Source of the DNA: CAZGRP01 sp964527995
GTDB taxonomy: Bacteria; Zhuqueibacterota; Zhuqueibacteria; Oceanimicrobiales; CAZGRP01
Length of the DNA: 64,000 nucleotides
NCBI GenBank assembly: GCA_964527995.1
Contig: CAZGRP010000015.1
Location: 1-64,000 of the forward strand
Direction: 5' to 3'
Positions 38,039-45,641 of the stretch are shown in pieces (position 1 is the stretch's first letter; every line of letters begins with the position of its first letter). The notes under the pieces are model-generated. The model saw nothing but the letters and a program-made list of their open reading frames with translations, did no database searches and was not told the origin of the DNA. The translations under genes and the position numbers were made by a program.

Positions 38039-38130
38039 CGAAGACATCCCGGGCACGGGCAGGCTGAGCCTCTGCCTGCAGAGCGAGGCCGGCCGCCGAC
38101 TTTGTGGCGCTCCTCAGGCCTCCCTGACGC

Positions 38131-39054
38131 TCACGATTGCAACTCTGCCCTCCGAAATCGCTGCGCGAGCTTTTCGATGTGGTGCGGACGCGTGCCGCAG
38201 CAACCACCGATGATTCGGGCGCCGACATCCACCCATTCAGCCGCAGCCTGCAGATAGCGTTCCGGTGTGACCTGAGGATCGAAACGCCACTGCGGCGGCT
38301 CGTAATGGCCCAGGTTGGCGTACACGCCAACCGGCACCGTTGCGCGGCGAACCAGCTCCTTCAAGGCACGACAGCTCGCCTGTAGCGAGGAACAGTTGAT
38401 CAGAATAGCCTGGACGCCAAGGGGTTCCACCGCCGCCACCGCCTCGGCAATGGTCTCGCCACTGTAGAGGCAGCCGTCATCCCGGACCGCAAACGCCACC
38501 CACGTCGGCAGGCCTGTTCGGCAACCAGCCTCGGCTGCTCCGCGAGCTTCGCCGATCTTGTTCATGGTTTCGCAGAGTAGCAGATCCGCGCCTGCCTCGG
38601 CCAGAGCCTTGGCTACCTCACCATGTTCTCGAAGTGCCGCCGCGTAGTCTGGTGCCAGCGCCGGATCATAGTTGCCCTCGAGCGCTCCCAGCGAGCCGGC
38701 CACGCAAACATCTCTGGCCATCGGGTCAGAGTCCCGTTCACGGCAAGCGATCTCCACCGCGCGGAGCGCTGCCTTGCGCCACTCGGTTTCACGGCCAGCC
38801 TTGCGGAAGGCGCGTCTGGAGGTCCGGTAGCTGTTGGTGATGATCACCTCGGCTCCGGCCCGGAGATAGCGGCGGTGCACCTCCGCCACCAGTTCCGGCG
38901 TCTCGGTCAGCGCCCGCGCCGACCACAATGGCAGGGTCGGCACGAACCCAAGCGCCTGCAGCTCGCTTCCGAATCCGCCATCGAGAATGACCACCTGTCC
39001 GTCCCGAAGGCGGCGGTACAGCCTCTGATACCGCTCCTTCCTCATCAATATCAT
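38131..39054 (-). CDS. Homocysteine S-methyltransferase family protein
   Basis: A 307-residue TIM-barrel methyltransferase. VVILDGGFGSELQALG and EVIITNSYRTSRRAFRKAG are N-terminal signatures. The zinc ligands are C in AILINCSSLQ and the CC pair in IIGGCCGTRPHHIEKLA. It could transfer methyl groups from S-methylmethionine, AdoMet or betaine to homocysteine; the donor is not evident. ATG at 39054 has GGAGG about 10 nt upstream; ATG at 39045 is an alternative. It lies just downstream of tRNA-Pro on the same strand. Confidence 0.88.
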   Translation of the reverse strand: MILMRKERYQRLYRRLRDGQVVILDGGFGSELQALGFVPTLPLWSARALTETPELVAEVHRRYLRAGAEVIITNSYRTSRRAFRKAGRETEWRKAALRAVEIACRERDSDPMARDVCVAGSLGALEGNYDPALAPDYAAALREHGEVAKALAEAGADLLLCETMNKIGEARGAAEAGCRTGLPTWVAFAVRDDGCLYSGETIAEAVAAVEPLGVQAILINCSSLQASCRALKELVRRATVPVGVYANLGHYEPPQWRFDPQVTPERYLQAAAEWVDVGARIIGGCCGTRPHHIEKLAQRFRRAELQS

Positions 39055-39104
39055 TCCACCAGATCCTCCGATATTCGCCTGGCCCGGTTCCGTTCTTCCT
39101 GGAA

Positions 39105-39144
39105 GAAACAAAAAGGCCACAGGGACTCGGAATTCCCTGTGACC
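39105..39144 (-). terminator. Terminator of tRNA-Pro
   Basis: Minus-strand stem GGTCACAGGGA/TCCCTGTGGCC (39115-39144) followed by TTTTTGTTTC. Confidence 0.85.
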
Positions 39145-39155
39145 TCATCACTCCG

Positions 39156-39230
<75 letters not shown>

Positions 39231-39244
39231 AATTTTACTTTCTG

Positions 39245-39273
39245 AATATAGCCCGTGTCGGACGAAAAATCAA
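39245..39273 (-). promoter_or_regulatory. Promoter of tRNA-Pro
   Basis: Minus strand TTGATT (39268-39273), 17-nt spacer, TATATT (39245-39250). Confidence 0.8.
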
Positions 39274-39336
39274 GACGTTTCCCTTTGCCGGAAAGGGGCC
39301 GTCACGCCGAGGCCGCGGAGGCCGGAACATGGCTGG

Positions 39337-40125
39337 CTAAGGCGTGCTCAGGAGAACATCGATCCCCGTCAACGCCTGTCCCTCGGCCACCTGGATGCTG
39401 TCCGGCGCAAAGATGCTGCCATAGATACCGATGGCGTCTTCCTGCACCGGTACGAGACGGCCGTCGCCGTTCGTATCTTTTGTTCCCGCCACCCAGTAGG
39501 TGCCCGGCTTCACATAACGGATGGTATATTCGCCGGTTTCCTGTGTGACGATCGTGATCGAACGCAGCGACTGCATCAAGGCAGCCACAGGATCGTCAGC
39601 ACTCAAAAGCTCGAATGGGTTGCGGTCGAGGATGCCGATGATGCTGCCGCGCGCGTCCGAACCATCCCCGAATCGGGCCACACCAGAGACGGTGGCGGTG
39701 GGGAAAGATGCCGCGGTTGTAAAGGACAGGACGAATGGCTCCTCCAGGGCGTTGCCATTCTGATCCTGCACGTGGAAGAAAATCACGGTATAGGCGGTGT
39801 TGGCTTCCAGCTCGGCTGTTGCCGAAAAGGTCTTCAAGTCCGCGCTGATGACGATGCTGGTGTCGATCCCCGGAGGGATGGGTGCAGCAATAAAACCGAT
39901 GCTCGAGGTATCCACCGGAGCACTGAACGTAACCGTGAAGGTGAGGGAACGCGCCACCTGCGTCGCCCCGTTCTCCGGAAAGGAAGAGACGACGCGGAAA
40001 CCGCTCTGTTCCGGTGCGGTCGGGCCTCGCCGGCCGCTGCAGCCCGAAAAGGCCAGGAGCATCGTGACGACCGAAAGGCCCGTGAAAAAGACAGGGTTTA
40101 GACTGTTTCTGAGGCTGTGAGCCAT
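39337..40125 (-). CDS. Lipoprotein with Ig-like (Big_5) domain
   Basis: A 262-residue lipoprotein: MAHSLRNSLNPVFFTGLSVV leads to lipobox LAFSGC (Cys near 29). The next 100 residues (FRVVSSFPENGATQVARSLTFTVTFSAPVD...AYTVIFFHVQDQNGNALEEPFVLSFTT) are a Big_5-type Ig-like domain, common in surface proteins. A carboxypeptidase-regulatory-like beta domain follows (ETGEYTIRYVKPGTYWVAGTKDTNGDG). ATG follows GGAGAAAG and overlaps the 3' end of rdgB by 28 nt, so it is the last gene of that operon. Confidence 0.78.
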   Translation of the reverse strand: MAHSLRNSLNPVFFTGLSVVTMLLAFSGCSGRRGPTAPEQSGFRVVSSFPENGATQVARSLTFTVTFSAPVDTSSIGFIAAPIPPGIDTSIVISADLKTFSATAELEANTAYTVIFFHVQDQNGNALEEPFVLSFTTAASFPTATVSGVARFGDGSDARGSIIGILDRNPFELLSADDPVAALMQSLRSITIVTQETGEYTIRYVKPGTYWVAGTKDTNGDGRLVPVQEDAIGIYGSIFAPDSIQVAEGQALTGIDVLLSTP

Positions 40126-40715
40126 TCTTTCTCCAGAAAGTGACGCAACTTGCGAAGGGCAAGAGCGCGATGACTGATCCTGTTCTTTTCCTCCAGCGAC
40201 AGCTCCGCGAAGGTCTTGCCGAGGGACGGTAGCAGGAAGACGGGATCGTACCCGAACCCGCCAGATCCTCGCGGCGCACTGAGGATGCGACCTTCCGCTA
40301 CTCCTTCGAACAGTTTCTCGTGCTCTCCGTCCACGAAAGCTACGGCGCAACGAAATCGAGCACTGCGCAGCGAGTCGGGCAGTCCCTGCAGTTCGAAAAG
40401 CAGGCGTTCCACGTTGTCTTCATAGCTCGCCTCCGGACCGGCGTAGCGACTCGAGTAGACACCGGGTGCGCCTTCAAGTGCGTCCACTTCGAGGCCGGTA
40501 TCGTCGGCGACCGCCGGCAGGCCGGAGAAGCGATGCAACACACGCGCCTTTTTCAGGGCGTTGTCCCGCAGAGTCTCGCCATCTTCCTCAACATGAGGGG
40601 CACCGGGCAGGTCGGCTGCACACAGGAGATCGATCTCCAAATCCTCAAGCAACCCCCTCAGCTCAACCAGTTTGTCGCGATTGCGTGTGGCCAGCAGCAG
40701 TTTCCGTCTCATCAT
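40098..40715 (-). CDS. rdgB: Non-canonical purine NTP pyrophosphatase (RdgB/HAM1)
   Basis: Hydrolyses ITP, dITP and XTP to keep them out of DNA and RNA. The 205-residue protein has LLLATRNRDKLVELRGLL, LPAVADDTGLEVDAL, APGVYSSRYAG, then GGFGYDPVFLLPSLGKTFAELS and KNRISHRALALRKL, all family signatures. ATG at 40715 is 1 nt from the stop of the upstream BMC vertex gene. Finding rdgB directly behind two microcompartment vertex genes is unusual. Confidence 0.95.
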   Translation of the reverse strand: MMRRKLLLATRNRDKLVELRGLLEDLEIDLLCAADLPGAPHVEEDGETLRDNALKKARVLHRFSGLPAVADDTGLEVDALEGAPGVYSSRYAGPEASYEDNVERLLFELQGLPDSLRSARFRCAVAFVDGEHEKLFEGVAEGRILSAPRGSGGFGYDPVFLLPSLGKTFAELSLEEKNRISHRALALRKLRHFLEKEWLTASETV

Positions 40716-40716
40716 C

Positions 40717-41004
40717 TCAATCCGAGGTGGGCGCGGCTGAAGAAAGGTCGATGCGATCCACAATACCAACGATGGCAGCATCGATCGGTGTCAACGGAAC
40801 ACCGTAGGCAATTACGGCCTCACGGGCTGTCGTGTAGTAGACGATCTCACCGGGCCCAGCGCCAACGGTGTCGACCGCGATAATGGGCGAGCCGAGCGCC
40901 TGCCGGTCGGGGCGGATCGGCTGCAGGATTTGCATCTTTGCGCCCTCGAGGTTCTCATGCTTCCGAGTCGCCCAGATTGTGCCGATCACCCTGGCGAGAT
41001 TCAT
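40717..41004 (-). CDS. Bacterial microcompartment vertex protein (CcmL/EutN), copy 2
   Basis: A 95-residue BMC-P pentamer protein. MNLARVIGTIWATRKHENLEGAKM is the family N-terminus; IIAVDTVGAGPGEIVYYTTA gives the signature glycine turn; DAAIVGIVDRID closes the fold. Such proteins cap the vertices of polyhedral shells. It overlaps copy 1 by ATGA. No hexameric BMC-H or trimeric BMC-T gene is in the window. Confidence 0.92.
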   Translation of the reverse strand: MNLARVIGTIWATRKHENLEGAKMQILQPIRPDRQALGSPIIAVDTVGAGPGEIVYYTTAREAVIAYGVPLTPIDAAIVGIVDRIDLSSAAPTSD

Positions 41005-41276
41005 GCCTCAAACTCCACATCGAGTTTGTCGACGATGGCCATAATCGTGGCATCAACCGGCTTGTTCTCGGTAAGGGTGGTCTGGCGAGCGGAGCTTCCC
41101 TGGGCCACGAGCACGGTTTCCCCCACCCCGGCTCCCACGGCATCGACTGCGACGAGGAAGCCCTCCTTCGGTCGCCCCTCCAGGTCAACCGGGCGCACGA
41201 TTTGGAATTTCATCCCGACGAGCTTGTCGTCCTTCCGTGTCGCCCATACCGTGCCGATCACCTTTGCCAGGATCAC
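41001..41276 (-). CDS. Bacterial microcompartment vertex protein (CcmL/EutN), copy 1
   Basis: A 91-residue BMC-P protein: MILAKVIGTVWATRKDDKLVGMKFQIVRP, then LVAVDAVGAGVGETVLVAQGSSAR and DATIMAIVDKLD. It is clearly homologous to the next gene. It lies downstream of a zinc-ribbon gene in an operon from the promoter at 41560-41588. Confidence 0.93.
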   Translation of the reverse strand: MILAKVIGTVWATRKDDKLVGMKFQIVRPVDLEGRPKEGFLVAVDAVGAGVGETVLVAQGSSARQTTLTENKPVDATIMAIVDKLDVEFEA

Positions 41277-41311
41277 AGGGAGGCTCCTGAGTTGAGGCTG
41301 ACCTCACCGAA

Positions 41312-41512
41312 TCAGCCGTACACCTCTTTCTCATTACACTTGCAGACCGCCACGAAGCGTTGATTGTATCTCCAGCTGCCTGTACGGGGTGAGCGCTCCG
41401 AGACCACCAGGCGAACCGATGTCACATGTTCGCCACAGGCAGGGCAGACGCGGCCCGATTCCCCTGCGGACTTTGCCAGTTTTGCTGCGAAGCTTCTTTC
41501 CTTCTTTGCCAT
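41312..41512 (-). CDS. Small zinc-ribbon protein
   Basis: A 66-residue basic protein with CPACG (residues 23-27) and CKC near the C-terminus (about 58-60), a probable zinc ribbon. No named family recognised. It is the first gene of the BMC-P/rdgB operon; GGAGA precedes ATG. Ribosomal-protein-like size and charge are noted but not convincing. Confidence 0.65.
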   Translation of the reverse strand: MAKKERSFAAKLAKSAGESGRVCPACGEHVTSVRLVVSERSPRTGSWRYNQRFVAVCKCNEKEVYG

Positions 41513-41559
41513 GGGACGTACGTCTCCTTTTTCACATCGAGTGTTCCGGGTCAGCCATG

Positions 41560-41588
41560 AAAATAGCCGAAAAATCTCAAAAAGTCAA
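41560..41588 (-). promoter_or_regulatory. Promoter of the zinc-ribbon/BMC-P/rdgB operon
   Basis: Minus strand TTGACT (41583-41588), 17-nt spacer, TATTTT (41560-41565). Confidence 0.7.
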
Positions 41589-41718
41589 CCTCAATGTCGA
41601 GGAGTTACAAACAGGCGAAATTCCTGCAGCCGAGGTCCATCGGAGCGCAGCGCGAAGTACACGTCGCACAGAGGGAAATTCTTGTGGGGTTTGAGAAGAC
41701 TCTCAGGGGGTCGGCCCG

Positions 41719-42948
41719 CTACGGCCGTTTACGGAGCATCGTCTTGAGTGCTTCGAGCTCCCTTTCCAGGTGGCGAATGCGGCGTTCCAGAAAGCGCGTA
41801 TCGGTCGGAGAATACGTGCCGCGGCTGATAAAAGCGTTGCCTTGGTAGCCAGCGGCGACGCGATGGTCGCCCGGGCGCAACGCCAGGCGCGGATGCGGCC
41901 TCTCCCCCAGGACGATCTCCAAATCGAGGGGGGCGCCATTTCGCACAACCGAGAGATGGAAATGCTCGCCGGGATGCGCAGAAGTGACGTCCGATTTCAG
42001 CTCTCGGACATCACTGAGCGGCCTGCCGTTGCAGGCAACGATGCGGTCACCAACCTGGAGGCCCGCCCGCTCAGCAGGGCTGCCGGAATCGACAGAGGTC
42101 ACCAACGCGCCGTCCTGGTCGTCGGAACGCACCTCGATCCCCAGCCAGGCGCCTGTTTGCTGCCCTGCAGCCAGGACCTCGTCCCTGACGGCAAGCACGG
42201 TCTGGATGGGATAGGCGATCGTCCCTTCGGTCACATAAGGCACCGGCTCAGGGCTGGTGACGCCGTCCAATAGGCTCACCCAGCCAGCCACGATTCCGAC
42301 GACTTCTCCACGGCTATTGAAGATGGGGCTGCCGATGTTTCCAGGGATCAGATGGCCGGACAGCTGGATCATGCCGTCATTGCGCAGGCCGTTGACAAAC
42401 CCGACCGACACCGAAGGGGAGACTCCAAGAGAGTTGCCGACAATGGCCAGCCACGACCCCACTCGCACCTGCGGCTCCGACGATATGGGCGGCGGCTGGA
42501 TTTTCACGTCGGGTATGCGAATCAGGGCGAGGCCGCTTTGGGGATCGGCGCCGATCAACTCCCCTCGGAAGGTGCGGCCGTCCGAAAGCTTCACCCTGAT
42601 GGAATCGGCCCCTTCTACAACGGAGGTTTTGGTGACAATGCATCCGGTCGAATCGATGACGAGGCCGGAAGCGATGTTCATGTAGCTGAAGTTACGCGAG
42701 GTGGGCTTGTCCGAGAAGAAACCGAAAAGTCCCTCGTTGCTGCCTGGCTCCTTAATCGAGGTGGAGAACTGACCGACAACCGTCACCACCGACGGCTTGA
42801 CCCGTTCGACGATGCGGAAAACCTCTCCTTCGAGCGTCTGCAGCAAAGTGTAATCCTGGGCAATGGAGATTTGGGGAATCGCGAACCACAGACCAGCCAG
42901 GCAGACGCCGACCCATGGTGCTCGAGGAGTGAAAGTGAGGAACTTCAT
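41719..42948 (-). CDS. HtrA/DegP-like protein lacking the catalytic triad (pseudoprotease)
   Basis: A 409-residue exported protein (signal peptide ending FAIPQISIAQ, residue 31) with a trypsin-like HtrA domain, a PDZ domain (ALVTSVDSGSPAERAGLQVGDRIVACNG, about 285-370) and a C-terminal coiled coil (FLERRIRHLERELEALKTML). The fold is well kept (SGLVIDSTGCIVT, SDGRTFRGELIGADP), but active-site residues are replaced: His by S109 (TKTSVV for TNNHVV), Asp by G139 (QSGLALI for KTDLALL), and Ser by I205 (PGNIGSP for PGNSGGP). It is the third gene after an ECF sigma factor and its anti-sigma factor, so a sensing or scaffold role in envelope stress is likely. Confidence 0.85.
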   Translation of the reverse strand: MKFLTFTPRAPWVGVCLAGLWFAIPQISIAQDYTLLQTLEGEVFRIVERVKPSVVTVVGQFSTSIKEPGSNEGLFGFFSDKPTSRNFSYMNIASGLVIDSTGCIVTKTSVVEGADSIRVKLSDGRTFRGELIGADPQSGLALIRIPDVKIQPPPISSEPQVRVGSWLAIVGNSLGVSPSVSVGFVNGLRNDGMIQLSGHLIPGNIGSPIFNSRGEVVGIVAGWVSLLDGVTSPEPVPYVTEGTIAYPIQTVLAVRDEVLAAGQQTGAWLGIEVRSDDQDGALVTSVDSGSPAERAGLQVGDRIVACNGRPLSDVRELKSDVTSAHPGEHFHLSVVRNGAPLDLEIVLGERPHPRLALRPGDHRVAAGYQGNAFISRGTYSPTDTRFLERRIRHLERELEALKTMLRKRP

Positions 42949-42970
42949 GGACTTCTTCGCCTATCCCATA

Positions 42971-43558
42971 CTACATCCTGACGTGGACTGGCTGGATTTG
43001 GCGCTCGATAGCATTAAGACGCTGCCGCCGAGCGTCGGCGGAATCGATATCGGCCTCTACCGCCGAGCGCTGCCCTTGGGAACGAATGGATCCGACCGGG
43101 TCCGGTGCAATAGCATCGATGGGAAAGACCACCTGCGGCATGTAGGTGGGTTGGTTATACATGGTGGCGGAACGGGTGGGAACCTGCTTCCTCCCCTCTG
43201 CCTCCCTCGGGCTGGCTATTTGATCCCGCACCATCACTGCGGCGATCACGACAAGCGCCGTTGCGGCACCGTAGAAGGAAACCTTGACAGGCCAAAATGC
43301 GAACCATCCAGCCACGCCTTGTCGTTTGAGACGCTTCTCGAAGCCGATGCGAGCCCTGAGTACGGTATCAAAGTCAGCTGAAGTTTTTAACCTCGGAAGA
43401 GCTCGAAGCTGCTGGCGAAGGGCTTGCATCTGCTGCACCTTCAGTTGGCATGAGGGGCATCTCGTCAGGTGGGACTCGAAAACTTTCTTTTGGCTGCCTG
43501 CAAGGAAACCCTCAAGGTAGTCGGATACGCGGCCAACAAACCTGTCACAATCGTTCAT
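42971..43558 (-). CDS. Zinc-finger anti-sigma factor
   Basis: A 195-residue membrane anti-sigma factor. The N-terminal zf-HC2 motif is HLTRCPSCQLKV (HxxxCxxC); a transmembrane helix (VSFYGAATALVVIAAVMV) follows at about 95-112, then a periplasmic tail. The start MNDCDRFVGRV is set by AGAAGGAGAGCCT. It lies between the sigma factor (115 nt upstream) and the HtrA-like gene (22 nt downstream). Confidence 0.87.
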   Translation of the reverse strand: MNDCDRFVGRVSDYLEGFLAGSQKKVFESHLTRCPSCQLKVQQMQALRQQLRALPRLKTSADFDTVLRARIGFEKRLKRQGVAGWFAFWPVKVSFYGAATALVVIAAVMVRDQIASPREAEGRKQVPTRSATMYNQPTYMPQVVFPIDAIAPDPVGSIRSQGQRSAVEADIDSADARRQRLNAIERQIQPVHVRM

Positions 43559-43673
43559 AGGCTCTCCTTCTGGCATCCTGTTCCAAAATGATGAACGCCC
43601 GCACATTGCTTTGGGTTTCCGCCCCGGGTGAGTCACAAGAGCTTGACCCCCCCAAATCCCACACCGAAGCGCT

Positions 43674-44393
43674 CTATGGATCCCGCGGTGTTGTTGCCGA
43701 TTTAGGCGCCTTTTTCGACTCTCCCTTGGTTTCCGATTCCGGCTCTCCCTCCTCCGAAGGTGGCGGCTGAATGCGCCGACCCAGGATCTTGGTCAACCTC
43801 TCTTGAAGCTTGAGACGTCCCCGGTTGACCCGCGATTTCACCGTCCCTATCGGCACGTTGAGAATCTTACTGATCTCCTCATATGAAAGTTCCTGCACGT
43901 CGCGGAGGATGATCACCTCTCGAAACTTCGGTGGTAACTTATTGATTTCACGTTGGATAATCTCCTCCTGCATGCGACTGTCAACATGGCTTTCCGGGTT
44001 GAATACCTCGTCGGAGATCTCGTAATCCTTGTCCTCATAACCCAGATCGGTGATCGAGAAGATACGCCGGCGCTTGCGCTTGCGCAGCTCGGTCCGTGCC
44101 AGATTGCCGGCGATGGTGTAGATCCATGTGGAGAATTTCGCGATCCTCTTGTAGGCCTGGCGATTCCGATAAACGCGCAAAAAAGTTTCTTGAACGATAT
44201 CCTCGGCCTCTTCCATGTTGCCGACAAAGCGGTAGACAAAATTGAGCAACTGATCTTTGTAGCGCCTGACGATCATGTCAAAGGCATAGAGATCACCATG
44301 CTGAAATCGCTCGATCAGTTCCTCATCGGTCGGCTCGCTGGATTTGGGGTCTTCGACTTGCTTTTCGGTTTTTTTCCAGGTGTCACTTTTCAT
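43674..44393 (-). CDS. ECF-type RNA polymerase sigma factor (SigE/RpoE-like)
   Basis: A 239-residue sigma factor. Region 2: DLYAFDMIVRRYKDQLLNFVYRFVG, then MEEAEDIVQETFLRVYRNRQAY and FSTWIYTIAGNLARTELRKRKRR. Region 4: PPKFREVIILRDVQELSYEEISKILNVP, then GTVKSRVNRGRLKLQERL. The C-terminal 40 residues are a charged tail. ATG at 44393 is annotated; TTG at 44402 is possible. It heads an operon with an anti-sigma factor and an HtrA-like protein, and an ECF-type promoter precedes it. Confidence 0.92.
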   Translation of the reverse strand: MKSDTWKKTEKQVEDPKSSEPTDEELIERFQHGDLYAFDMIVRRYKDQLLNFVYRFVGNMEEAEDIVQETFLRVYRNRQAYKRIAKFSTWIYTIAGNLARTELRKRKRRRIFSITDLGYEDKDYEISDEVFNPESHVDSRMQEEIIQREINKLPPKFREVIILRDVQELSYEEISKILNVPIGTVKSRVNRGRLKLQERLTKILGRRIQPPPSEEGEPESETKGESKKAPKSATTPRDP

Positions 44394-44412
44394 GCTTTGC
44401 AAAGCCTTCTGT

Positions 44413-44439
44413 GTAACGCCACGTGCACCCGAAAGTTCC
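44413..44439 (-). promoter_or_regulatory. Candidate ECF sigma autoregulatory promoter
   Basis: Minus strand GGAACTTT (44432-44439) and CGTTAC (44413-44418), about 20 nt before the sigma gene. It resembles the RpoE -35 box and the element at 19924-19950. Confidence 0.6.
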
Positions 44440-44478
44440 GAGGCTGCGAGGCGGAAGTGTCGTCACTTTTCCGGCGAA

Positions 44479-45507
44479 TCAGGCGGGTTGCTCGGAGTAC
44501 GGAGAGGGTTCAGCGATCGCTTCGCAGAGCCGAAACAACAGGAGTTCGAGCGTCAGACGAGGGGACCGCGCGCTGCTCTTCAGGGCAACATCGGCTTCCA
44601 GCAATGCCTCAAACGCCCTGCCCAACTCTTCGGTCTCGAACTTCGATGCCTGTTCCTTGTAGCGATCGACGAAATAGGGATGCAAACCGATTTCGCCTGC
44701 GATCTCGTTCTTGGCGCGATGCTGTTCGGCCAGCCGTTTCACTTTGACCAGCATGGTGAAGTGCCGTGTCAGCCGCGCCACCAGGGCTGTCGGTTCATCA
44801 CCGGCATCCAGGCGATGATCGAGGATTCGCAGAGCCGCCGGCAGATCGCGGCTACCCACGGCATCGTTCAGATCGAACGGACCAAACCTGCGCTGGTAGC
44901 CCACTACCGTGCGAACATCCTCCTCCTCGATTTGCTTCCGGTCGCCCAGGTTGATGGCAATCTTTTCCAGTTCGTTGGCCAGATCGCGCAACCTGTTACC
45001 GATCAGAGTGTGAAGCAGATGGCTGGCACGATCCGAGATATCCAGGCCGAGCGTGCCGACATATCCGCGGATCCATCCCGGCACGTGGCGGTCGTAAAGC
45101 CGTTTGCATTCGACCCAGACAGCACGACTCTTGAGATCCTTGACGCCCTTCCCTCGCAAGTCTAGCTTTTCGGCCAGCAGGATCAACACCGTGCTCGGTG
45201 TGGGCCGCAGAGCGTATTTCCCTATGAGCTGAAGGCCCCTCGGGCCCAGCTTCTCCGCTGCCTTCACCACCACGACGCGACGCTCCGCCATCATCGGGTA
45301 GGAGCTCGCCGCTTCGACCACCCGGCCGGGCTCGACCTCGTGACCATAGAACAGGTCGAAATTGAAATCGCGGGTGGAAGGATCCACAGCGAGATCGATC
45401 AGGCGGCGCAGGATGGACTCCTTCAGAAATTCCTCGTCCCCGACGAGAACGTAGATCGGTTCCACTCTGCCGCGGTCAAGCGCCGCCAGCACCTCTCGAT
45501 AGTTCAC
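44479..45507 (-). CDS. holA: DNA polymerase III subunit delta
   Basis: The clamp-loader delta subunit, which opens the sliding clamp; 342 residues. It begins VNYREVLAALDRGRVEPIYVLVGDEEFLKESILRRL, the family N-terminus, and has ERRVVVVKAAEKL, GVKDLKSRAVWVEC, and the AAA+ lid and collar regions to the end (RAFEALLEADVALKSS, LELLLFRL). GTG at 45507 has AGGGGG upstream and overlaps the stop of the small metS gene by 4 nt. The longer ATG-led frame runs through the transporter gene and is rejected. Confidence 0.9.
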   Translation of the reverse strand: MNYREVLAALDRGRVEPIYVLVGDEEFLKESILRRLIDLAVDPSTRDFNFDLFYGHEVEPGRVVEAASSYPMMAERRVVVVKAAEKLGPRGLQLIGKYALRPTPSTVLILLAEKLDLRGKGVKDLKSRAVWVECKRLYDRHVPGWIRGYVGTLGLDISDRASHLLHTLIGNRLRDLANELEKIAINLGDRKQIEEEDVRTVVGYQRRFGPFDLNDAVGSRDLPAALRILDHRLDAGDEPTALVARLTRHFTMLVKVKRLAEQHRAKNEIAGEIGLHPYFVDRYKEQASKFETEELGRAFEALLEADVALKSSARSPRLTLELLLFRLCEAIAEPSPYSEQPA

Positions 45508-45641
45508 TCGGCCCCCTGCTGCTGATCGCGATTCGATAGCTTCCGCGCCTCCTTGCGCATGGCCGTCGCCAGAGCAATGGCAAAGCCGCCCCACACAACG
45601 GCCAGCACGACAACCATGGTGACGGAGGTTTCCAGGGTCAC
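45504..45641 (-). CDS. metS: MetS-type small subunit of NSS transporter
   Basis: A 45-residue single-helix membrane protein (LETSVTMVVVLAVVWGGFAI, then a basic tail RKEARKLSNRDQQ). It starts with GTG, 7 nt after GGAGG, and overlaps the transporter stop (GTGA). Corynebacterial MetS, the small partner of the NSS methionine/alanine importer MetP, has the same size, topology and position. Confidence 0.75.
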   Translation of the reverse strand: MTLETSVTMVVVLAVVWGGFAIALATAMRKEARKLSNRDQQQGAE

